DNA of 7,528 bases from an uncultured Verrucomicrobiota bacterium. Its GTDB lineage: Bacteria; Verrucomicrobiota; Verrucomicrobiia; Palsa-1439. The position numbers and the translations under genes were made by a program. The notes under the pieces were generated by a model. That model was not told the origin of the DNA. It saw nothing but the letters and a program-made list of their open reading frames with translations, and searched no databases. Positions 1-5,307 of the stretch are shown here, piece after piece (within the stretch, counting starts at the first letter, position 1; every line of letters starts with the position of its first letter). The stretch lies in assembly GCA_903825695.1 (NCBI GenBank), contig CAIKBP010000069.1, positions 1-7,528 of the forward strand, in the 5' to 3' direction.

Positions 1-840
1 AAGGAAAAGAGTTGCGACCGTCTCGTGATGGTGTGGTGCGGCAGTACCGAGGTGTACCATGAACCCGAAGACGTGCACATGTCGCTCGAGGCGTTCGAAA
101 AAGGCTTGGACGCCGACGACCACCGTATCAGTCCGAGCATGCTCTATGCATACGCCGCGCTGAAGCTCGGCATCCCGTACGCCAATGGCGCACCACACCT
201 GAACTGCGAGATTCCCGCACTCCGTACGCTGGCAGACAACACCCATACGCCGATGATGGGCAAGGATTTCAAGACCGGTCAAACGTTGTTGAAGACCATT
301 ATTGCCCCCGGGTTGAAGGCGCGGATGATCGGCGTGCGGGGTTGGTTCTCTACGAACATCCTCGGTAACCGCGACGGCGAGGTGCTCGACGATCCCGGGT
401 CGTTCCGCTCGAAGGAAGTGACGAAAGGATCTGTGTTGGATTCCATTTTCCAGTCCGATCTCTACCCCGATCTGTACGGTGGTCTATATCACAAAATTCG
501 TATCAACTACTACCCGCCGCGTGGTGACGAGAAAGAGGCGTGGGACAACATCGATCTGGTGGGCTGGCTGGGCTACCCGATGCAGCTGAAGATCAACTTC
601 TTATGCCGCGATTCGATCTTGGCCGCGCCGGTCGTGCATGATTTGGCACTTTTCCTCGATCTCGCCAAGCGCGCTGGATTGACGGGCGTTCAGGAGTGGC
701 TCGGATTCTATCTCAAAGGTCCACTCACGATCGACGGGCTCCCGCCGGAACATGACCTCTTCATCCAACAGCTCAAATTCAAGAACACCCTGCGTCAGCT
801 GGCAGGGGAGGAGCCGATCACGCACTTGGAGGATCGGTAG
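1..840 (+). CDS. ino1: Inositol-3-phosphate synthase (myo-inositol-1-phosphate synthase), 5'-truncated
   Basis: This cytosolic NAD-dependent enzyme converts D-glucose 6-phosphate to 1D-myo-inositol 3-phosphate, the first step of inositol synthesis for phospholipids or inositol solutes. The reading frame is open from base 1, so the ATG at 25 is internal and the N-terminal Rossmann NAD-binding part lies to the left; 279 residues are visible. Family landmarks in order are LVMVWCGSTE (residues 8-17), TLLKTIIAPGLKARMIGVRG, the hallmark NILGNRDGEVL with FRSKEVTKGSVLD, then INYYPPRGDEKEAWD and GYPMQLKINFLCRDSILAAP near the C-terminus. The conserved lysines in the FRSKEVTK and QLKINF segments are in the regions that form the family's active site. 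It ends with TAG. The next gene, on the minus strand, is convergent. The family call is firm; which inositol product the cell makes cannot be told from here. Confidence 0.93.
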   Translation, partial: KEKSCDRLVMVWCGSTEVYHEPEDVHMSLEAFEKGLDADDHRISPSMLYAYAALKLGIPYANGAPHLNCEIPALRTLADNTHTPMMGKDFKTGQTLLKTIIAPGLKARMIGVRGWFSTNILGNRDGEVLDDPGSFRSKEVTKGSVLDSIFQSDLYPDLYGGLYHKIRINYYPPRGDEKEAWDNIDLVGWLGYPMQLKINFLCRDSILAAPVVHDLALFLDLAKRAGLTGVQEWLGFYLKGPLTIDGLPPEHDLFIQQLKFKNTLRQLAGEEPITHLEDR

Positions 841-857
841 GGTCAGATCAGATGTTA

Positions 858-878
858 AATGGTAGATAGTCTACCATT
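858..878. repeat. Perfect inverted repeat (9-bp arms, 3-nt loop) between convergent genes
   Basis: The arms AATGGTAGA (858-866) and TCTACCATT (870-878) are exact reverse complements around the loop TAG. The element starts 17 bp after the ino1 stop codon and lies 48 bp beyond the end of the convergent small gene, where a bidirectional terminator would be expected. Neither side has a T-tract, so it is not a standard intrinsic terminator. It may instead be an RNA hairpin that protects 3' ends, or a dimeric protein-binding site. The structure is seen directly; its role is inference. Confidence 0.5.
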
Positions 879-926
879 CGTTGGTGTGATGAGTATATTC
901 GGGTTTCTCAACTTTCTGATTTGCCG

Positions 927-1115
927 CTACTGTTGTGGTGTTGGTTTCTTTTTTTCCGCGGTTAGTGACAGATAGACTGTCACAAGCATGAACAGGACGA
1001 ACAACGAAACGCCATCAAACGTTGCTTTTTTGTTGAGCCAAAAATCGATCACAGTGGTAACCATCAATAACACATTTAGTACTTTGAGCATCATTCGGTC
1101 ATTGTGTATGTTCAT
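927..1115 (-). CDS. Small two-helix membrane protein, hypothetical
   Basis: The 62-residue product is not recognised. It has two hydrophobic stretches, about residues 9-27 (MLKVLNVLLMVTTVIDFWL) and 36-53 (VSLFVLFMLVTVYLSL). A short polar turn containing NKK lies between them, and a basic, Pro/Gln-rich tail (AEKKKPTPQQ) follows. This fits a helical hairpin with both ends on the same side of the membrane, probably the cytoplasm. The start is the ATG at 1115-1113; upstream there is only a weak purine-rich stretch (AAAGAA) and no clear Shine-Dalgarno. It follows the beta-helix gene on the same strand after 52 bp and could be co-transcribed with it. It ends in TAG. A 61-residue ORF overlaps it on the plus strand (988-1173) but is less protein-like. 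Existence is moderately likely; function is unknown. Confidence 0.5.
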   Translation of the reverse strand: MNIHNDRMMLKVLNVLLMVTTVIDFWLNKKATFDGVSLFVLFMLVTVYLSLTAEKKKPTPQQ

Positions 1116-1167
1116 GATGATTTCTTTTTATTTGTGCGTGAGAAAGTTGAGATGTTCTGAATATCTA

Positions 1168-3183
1168 TCATAACGCGCGAAGGTCCGTCACCGCCATCGG
1201 CGGTAGTACATCAATCACCGCGCATTGTTGGCTCAACGTCGGTTGATTGACCGTCGTGTTACAACCGTTCTTATCCGTACAAGTTCTGGTTTGGGTGTGA
1301 GTCAGTGCGTCACAGCCGGACCATCCACTGCACGGTATGGTCGTCCAATCTTCCACGCAAGCGACGGCGTTGTTGACGGTTACCATTACGGCGGAAGCCG
1401 TGGTCGTGTGACCAGCTGCGTCGCGAGCGACGGCAGTCAGGGCGTGCGAGGTACTGGTCGTCTTGGTGGTGTCCCAGCTGACGACGTATGGCGCAGCGGT
1501 ATCCTCGCTGCCAAGATCGTTCCCATCGAGTTTGAATTGCACGCCGACCACACTGACGTTATCACTGGCAGTAGCGGCGATAGACACGGTGCCGGAGATA
1601 GTCGCGGTGTTCGTCGGGGCAGTAATGCTTACAGTCGGTGCTGTGCCGTCACAACTTTGTGTCAACGCGGGTTGGTTGGTTGGAGGTTGGCAGCTGTTGG
1701 TGTCTCGGCAGGTTCTGATTTGGGTATTAGTATCTTGGCAGGTTTGCCAAGGATCACAGGACCAGGAGCTGGTGCAGTCGCCAGTTTGCCAGACGCCGAT
1801 GTTGGTACCGTCACCGGCTGCATTGATCGCGGGCGATCCCGCTTGAAGCGAGAAGTCGCCGGTGGTGGAGTTGGTGAATTTTGGATCACCCTCTTTTGAG
1901 GCAGAATCGTACGGCGCGACACTAACTTTCCAAGCGGCCAACGTGGCGCCGTATGCCCCAAAACCTACGCTTCCACCGCGATTGAAGAACAGATTATTAT
2001 TTCCCTGGTAGCGGTCAGTACCCCACCAATCATAGCTATAGGCTGATGACGATTGGTAGTCAAAAATATTGTTGCTGAAGGTGTCCACACCAAGGTCTTT
2101 ATATGACATGCCGAGTGCTTCTCCGGTTCCGGCGTTATAGAATGTGTTGTGGGTAAAGACGCCGTTCGCGGGCCCACCAACGGTTGCCGCATACCCGCCG
2201 CTATTTGCCCAGATGGTGTTATAGGAGAAGGTGTTGCTCGCTCCTTCGTATTGTAGACACATCGCACTGTCATCATCAGCGCGCATGAGATTTCGTGTAA
2301 AAGTATTATTTTGTGGGGGATGCTTGTCGAGGTTGCCGCTGGTGATGTTGAACGCGCAAAATCCGCCATCGACGGCATGGGTGGCCCAGAACGTATTGTT
2401 GTTCACCATGGAATTATCAAATTCGTCGCGGAATCGGGCGGGCATCGCCTCACCATTAGAGAGAAGAAGGTTATGACTCACCGTATTCCCTGAACCACAG
2501 CGCATGAATAACACCTTCGGCTCATCGCACACGTCTTGGCCGACGATTGTTGGGTCACCCTTCACCGTGCATCGATAGTTGCTGGTGATGGTATTATCGG
2601 TTACCACAAAGTTCGTTATCGGGCATGGCCCGACATCTCCGCCGTCGAAATCGATGATCGTTTGGTTGTCGCTCACGATCGTATTATTCGTCAAATGTGC
2701 CCGAGCTGGCGGATCATCGCTCGTGCCGGAAATGCTCACGCTGCCGATCGTATTATGATCGATCGTAACATCATCGGCCGTTGAAACATACACACTACCG
2801 AGGGTATTATATTGGACAAGCGCATTGCTGCTTGTGCCGGAGATATACACACCAACGTCGGTTACCACGTTCTGCACGGTCAGATGGTTGTAGTGAGTGT
2901 CGCTGATCGCCCAGTTATCGTATCCTCCAGTGACCGTGATGGTGTGATGGTTCCCGTCGATGGTCGTGTTGTCACCGGAAACGACCAGACACTTGCCATT
3001 CGTAGCGGTAAGATCGGCCGTTACTACGACAGCGCCGCTAACATTTCCACACTTATTTACCGGTGTTGGTGTTTGGGCCCCGGCTCTTGGAGACGTAACG
3101 AGCAACGCAACACTGGCGCACAATGTAAGCAAGCGCAGTGATTGTGTTCTTAGAGAAGTTTTTTTCGGTACTCGTTCCGCCAT
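1168..3183 (-). CDS. Secreted right-handed parallel beta-helix protein with TSP1-like and Ig-like modules, C-terminally truncated
   Basis: From the ATG at 3183 this encodes 671 residues. Residues 1-36 form a signal peptide: basic MAERVPKKTSLRTQS, a hydrophobic core, and AGA before the cut. About residues 45-460 are a parallel beta-helix with repeated N-N-T-(I/F) turns such as HNTIGS, NNTIVS, NNTFWA and YNTIWA. The helix closes with GSPAINAAGDGTNIGVWQ, the usual end of such folds. Next come a six-Cys TSP1-like module (470-511), a bacterial Ig domain (about 515-606) and a second six-Cys module (609-654). The protein stops at PPMAVTDLRAL, which looks like the first strand of a fibronectin type III domain, followed by TGA and TAG in tandem. 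Upstream in-frame starts at 3204 (MSRRNWIM) and 3381 are possible on paper, but the latter lies upstream of the likely promoter. The many Cys suggest an oxidising, extracellular location. The product is probably a surface carbohydrate-binding or adhesive protein; enzyme activity is neither shown nor excluded. Confidence 0.85.
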   Translation of the reverse strand: MAERVPKKTSLRTQSLRLLTLCASVALLVTSPRAGAQTPTPVNKCGNVSGAVVVTADLTATNGKCLVVSGDNTTIDGNHHTITVTGGYDNWAISDTHYNHLTVQNVVTDVGVYISGTSSNALVQYNTLGSVYVSTADDVTIDHNTIGSVSISGTSDDPPARAHLTNNTIVSDNQTIIDFDGGDVGPCPITNFVVTDNTITSNYRCTVKGDPTIVGQDVCDEPKVLFMRCGSGNTVSHNLLLSNGEAMPARFRDEFDNSMVNNNTFWATHAVDGGFCAFNITSGNLDKHPPQNNTFTRNLMRADDDSAMCLQYEGASNTFSYNTIWANSGGYAATVGGPANGVFTHNTFYNAGTGEALGMSYKDLGVDTFSNNIFDYQSSSAYSYDWWGTDRYQGNNNLFFNRGGSVGFGAYGATLAAWKVSVAPYDSASKEGDPKFTNSTTGDFSLQAGSPAINAAGDGTNIGVWQTGDCTSSWSCDPWQTCQDTNTQIRTCRDTNSCQPPTNQPALTQSCDGTAPTVSITAPTNTATISGTVSIAATASDNVSVVGVQFKLDGNDLGSEDTAAPYVVSWDTTKTTSTSHALTAVARDAAGHTTTASAVMVTVNNAVACVEDWTTIPCSGWSGCDALTHTQTRTCTDKNGCNTTVNQPTLSQQCAVIDVLPPMAVTDLRAL
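1222..1359 (-). other. TSP1-like six-cysteine module 2 of the beta-helix protein
   Basis: Residues 609-654 of the beta-helix protein. The six Cys, with the core W..C.GW.GC followed by T.TRTC, repeat the pattern of module 1: C-WxxxxC-xxWxxC-(about 9)-RTC-xxxxxC-(about 12)-C. The W, R and C spacing resembles thrombospondin type 1 repeats. Likely an adhesive, disulphide-bonded spacer module. Confidence 0.6.
1366..1641 (-). other. Bacterial Ig-like domain of the beta-helix protein
   Basis: About residues 515-606. It opens with APTVSITAPTNTATISGTVS, continues with ATASDNVSVVGVQFKLDG and ends with HALTAVARDAAGHTTTASA. These are hallmarks of the bacterial Ig domains common in large secreted proteins. 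It sits between the two Cys modules. Confidence 0.8.
1651..1776 (-). other. TSP1-like six-cysteine module 1 of the beta-helix protein
   Basis: Residues 470-511, directly after the end of the beta-helix. The visible pattern is CTSSWSCDPWQTC, then QIRTC, NSC and QSC, with six Cys and paired W residues. It is clearly a paralogue of the module at residues 609-654; both end in NQPxLxQxC. Confidence 0.6.
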
Positions 3184-3244
3184 GATCCAATTTCTTCGTG
3201 ACATGGATGTAATATTTTGGAGCTTGTTTTTAGGACGTGCCCTA

Positions 3245-3273
3245 AGTATACACCATGAGCGGAGGCCTAACAG
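3245..3273 (-). promoter_or_regulatory. Weak sigma70-type promoter candidate for the beta-helix gene
   Basis: On the minus strand the -10 is TATACT (3250-3245). A poor -35, CTGTTA (3273-3268), lies 17 bp upstream and matches 3 of 6 consensus bases. Transcription would start near 3238, giving a leader of about 55 nt to the ATG at 3183. The AAGTATAC here is an exact inverted copy of the GTATACTT in the rightward promoter at 3326-3333. Confidence 0.35.
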
Positions 3274-3303
3274 GTTTCCATAAATATCAAACCAAGAACA
3301 CCG

Positions 3304-3332
3304 TTGACCGAACGATCTCAATATCGTATACT
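3304..3332 (+). promoter_or_regulatory. Strong sigma70-type promoter for the ABC exporter operon
   Basis: TTGACC (3304-3309) and TATACT (3327-3332) are separated by exactly 17 bp, with 5 of 6 matches to consensus at each box. Transcription would start about 3339, some 16 nt before the ATG at 3355. The TTG at 3304 could be mistaken for a start codon, but it is better read as part of the -35 box. Confidence 0.7.
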
Positions 3333-3354
3333 TTCGCTCTCTAACACAGAGCGT

Positions 3355-4344
3355 ATGCAGAATTCTGATCGAAGTATTCATGTTAATTCCATCACCAAGG
3401 CCTTCAGCGATTTTGTCGTCTTGAAGGGCGTGTCGCTGGACGTTGGTTCCGGGACCATCTTTGGGTTCCTCGGACCAAACGGAGCCGGAAAATCGACACT
3501 GATCAAAATTCTTACGACTATTTTAGCGCCTACCACTGGCACCGCCACTATCGCCGGTTTAGATCTCGCCACTCGATCTTCCGAAGTCCGACAACGTATC
3601 GGCGTTGCATTGCAGGACGTTGGTCTGGATCCGGTTATGCGAGCTCGCGAGTTGCTCGAGCTTCAGGGGCGGCTCTATCGACTTTCAGCACAAGACGCTC
3701 GCCAGCGCAGCGAAGAGCTGTTAGCGAAAGTGGGTTTGTTGGATGTTGATCCGAAAAAGACGGCCGGAAATTTTTCTGGTGGAATGAAGCGCCGTTTGGA
3801 TCTTGCCCTCGCACTTGTCCATCGACCAGAAATTCTCTTTCTCGACGAGCCGACGACCGGTCTCGATCCAGTCAGTCGGGTGCAGATCTGGGAAGAAGTT
3901 CGGCGGTTGAATCGTGAAGAGGGTATGACGATCTTTCTTACGACGCAGTACTTAGAAGAAGCGGACAAGCTCGCTGACCAGGTTGCGATCATCCATGAAG
4001 GTACGATCGTCGCATCCGGCACGCCAACTGCCCTGAAAGCGACGATGGGTAGCGAGGTGGTGACGATCGCGTTTGAGGATTCGACGACCGCAGCCTCAGC
4101 AACGGCATTGTTGCAGGCGTTGGTCGATTCAGCAAAAACGGTCGGTCATGAAACCATCTGCTACGTAAGCAATGCCACGGCACGTCTACCGGACATGCTT
4201 CGAGTCCTGGACAAATCAAAAATCGCGGTCAAGAACGTCATGCTATCGCAACCGTCGCTCGATGACGTCTTTCTTAAGGCCACAGGAGCGCGGCTCGCCG
4301 TTGACGCGAAATCCGCAACAGAGACAGTAACGACGCAACAATAA
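3355..4344 (+). CDS. ABC exporter ATP-binding protein, DrrA-like
   Basis: This 329-residue ATPase powers an ABC-2-type exporter on the inner face of the membrane. Visible motifs are Walker A GPNGAGKST (residues 40-48), Q-loop ALQDVG (Gln 87), signature FSGGMKRR (140-147), Walker B ILFLDEP (160-166) with catalytic Glu 165, and D-loop TTGLD. The switch segment is LTTQYLEEAD, with Gln 198 where most ABC ATPases have His; this is typical of the daunorubicin-resistance (DrrA) subfamily. The C-terminal extension ends in the subfamily motif PSLDDVFLKATG (about 300-311). The ATG at 3355 is chosen because the protein then begins shortly before the first strand (IHVNSITKAF). The alternative TTG at 3304 falls in a promoter -35 box. 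Only a weak AGAG lies upstream of the ATG. The permease gene follows after 3 bp. The substrate is unknown: a drug, lipid or peptide are all possible. Confidence 0.93.
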   Translation: MQNSDRSIHVNSITKAFSDFVVLKGVSLDVGSGTIFGFLGPNGAGKSTLIKILTTILAPTTGTATIAGLDLATRSSEVRQRIGVALQDVGLDPVMRARELLELQGRLYRLSAQDARQRSEELLAKVGLLDVDPKKTAGNFSGGMKRRLDLALALVHRPEILFLDEPTTGLDPVSRVQIWEEVRRLNREEGMTIFLTTQYLEEADKLADQVAIIHEGTIVASGTPTALKATMGSEVVTIAFEDSTTAASATALLQALVDSAKTVGHETICYVSNATARLPDMLRVLDKSKIAVKNVMLSQPSLDDVFLKATGARLAVDAKSATETVTTQQ

Positions 4345-4347
4345 TAT

Positions 4348-5109
4348 ATGATGGATATTATCCTCCTCACCAGTCGGACCCTGAAATATTACCTTCGCAA
4401 CCCGGTCGAAACTATTCCTGGGATCGCCATCAGCGTCTTTTTTCTCCTTGTGTACAATGCCGGACTTTCTGATGTGTCAAAATTACCAGGGTTTACCGGG
4501 AGCTACTTAGCGTTCATCTTGCCGGTCTCGATCATTTCTGCCGCCATCAATGGTGCTGGGTTGGCTGGCCAGTCGCTGGTGCGAGATATCCAGACGGGAT
4601 ATTACACGAAGCTACTCCTTTCTCCGGCGAAACGATTGGCAATCATCTGGGGTGCGATGTTGGCCGGAGCGATCGTGCTCATTATCGAAGCGATCCTCAT
4701 TCTTGGTTTGGCGTTGGCCATGGGGCTGACCTCTAAGACGGGTCTGGCTGGGTATGGCGTCATTATTCTCCTGACGTTTATTTGGGGTATGGCCTTTTCC
4801 GGATTCTCGGTCTTCGTTGCGTTGAAGACTCGGAGCGCGAATGCGACCCAGGCATCGACGTTCGTCTTCTTCCCGCTCATCTTTTTGTCGGCTACGTTTG
4901 TTCCGAAAGCATTTATTACTTCGCACTGGCTGAAGGTCGCGGCGACGTACAATCCGACGACCTACGCGTTCGATGCCATGCGTTCCGTTCTTATGGTCGG
5001 GTGGCAAACGAAGCCGCTTCTCCTTGGATTCGGCATTCTTCTTGCCTTCGCCACTGTCACGGGCGTCCTTTCGCTCGTCCAGGCAAATCGATCGACCCGG
5101 TTGGGGTAA
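4348..5109 (+). CDS. ABC-2 type exporter permease, DrrB-like
   Basis: The 253-residue membrane partner of the preceding ATPase. About six transmembrane segments are visible, near residues 20-40, 53-76, 98-124, 132-158, 168-190 and 224-246. An N-terminal cytoplasmic amphipathic stretch (LTSRTLKYYLRNPVE) precedes the first, as usual for ABC-2 permeases. The segment DIQTGYYTKLLLSPAKR after the second segment matches the conserved cytoplasmic loop thought to contact the ATPase. NPTTYAFDAMR before the last segment is also typical of the DrrB family. Two adjacent ATGs (4348, 4351) could start it; neither has a Shine-Dalgarno. The 3-bp gap to the ATPase stop suggests translational coupling. The pair would work as a dimer of each subunit, exporting an unknown substrate. 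It ends in TAA. Confidence 0.9.
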   Translation: MMDIILLTSRTLKYYLRNPVETIPGIAISVFFLLVYNAGLSDVSKLPGFTGSYLAFILPVSIISAAINGAGLAGQSLVRDIQTGYYTKLLLSPAKRLAIIWGAMLAGAIVLIIEAILILGLALAMGLTSKTGLAGYGVIILLTFIWGMAFSGFSVFVALKTRSANATQASTFVFFPLIFLSATFVPKAFITSHWLKVAATYNPTTYAFDAMRSVLMVGWQTKPLLLGFGILLAFATVTGVLSLVQANRSTRLG

Positions 5110-5135
5110 GTCGACATCATGCTAGGTAGCAAGGC

Positions 5136-5161
5136 GCGTTTCACGCTGGTTTGTTATTTTT
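5136..5161 (+). terminator. Weak terminator candidate after the exporter operon
   Basis: A short stem, GCGT (5136-5139) with ACGC (5143-5146) around the loop TTC, is followed by the T-rich stretch TTTGTTATTTTT. The 4-bp stem is poor, so termination would be partial at best. Its place, about 27 bp past the permease stop, is the main argument for it. Confidence 0.3.
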
Positions 5162-5231
5162 GCATCGGATCGTTTACGGTATCGGGAGCGCATTTGTAAA
5201 AATGGAACAACGTACGAAGAAGAGGTAACGT

Positions 5232-5282
5232 ATGAACTTTACAGAAGCTCGATATTATGGTATACTACTGCTATTAGTATAG
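5232..5282 (+). other. Tiny ORF with a good ribosome binding site, leader peptide or chance
   Basis: AAGAGGT ends 5 nt before the ATG at 5232, the best Shine-Dalgarno-like site in the window. It heads only 16 codons (MNFTEARYYGILLLLV, then TAG). The ORF overlaps the -35 and -10 boxes of the protease promoter, so it could only be translated from read-through of the exporter operon. A still shorter ORF (5202-5228, MEQRTKKR) ends inside its leader. It might be a leader peptide, a decayed gene start or coincidence. Confidence 0.2.
5238..5266 (+). promoter_or_regulatory. Strong sigma70-type promoter for the C25 protease gene
   Basis: TTTACA (5238-5243) and TATACT (5261-5266) are spaced by 17 bp, and TGG just before the -10 gives an extended -10. 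The start would be near 5273, leaving a leader of about 35 nt to the ATG at 5308, which lacks a Shine-Dalgarno. It shares its -10 and 18 of 29 positions with the exporter promoter at 3304-3332. Confidence 0.65.
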
Positions 5283-5307
5283 AAAATATCAACTAAATAT
5301 AATCCAA

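Noticed and set aside
1168..1170. TGA read as glycine (alternative code 25) to extend the beta-helix protein
   Set aside because: The next codon is TAG, and no other in-frame TGA occurs inside any gene, so the standard code is sufficient.
1225..1899. A 224-residue plus-strand ORF
   Set aside because: It is antisense to the well-supported Cys-module and Ig region of the beta-helix gene and shows no recognisable domain.
3184..3381. A 66-residue N-terminal extension of the beta-helix protein starting at 3381
   Set aside because: It would precede a clear signal peptide, run across both divergent promoters and overlap the ATPase gene start.
3946..3948. Gln in place of the H-loop His of the ABC ATPase taken as a sign of inactivation
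   Set aside because: TTQYLEEAD is normal for the DrrA subfamily, and all other motifs are intact.
5130..5228. An open frame ending in KMEQRTKKR as a decayed gene
   Set aside because: It has no ATG except the one at 5202, no recognisable similarity, and its length is within chance expectation.
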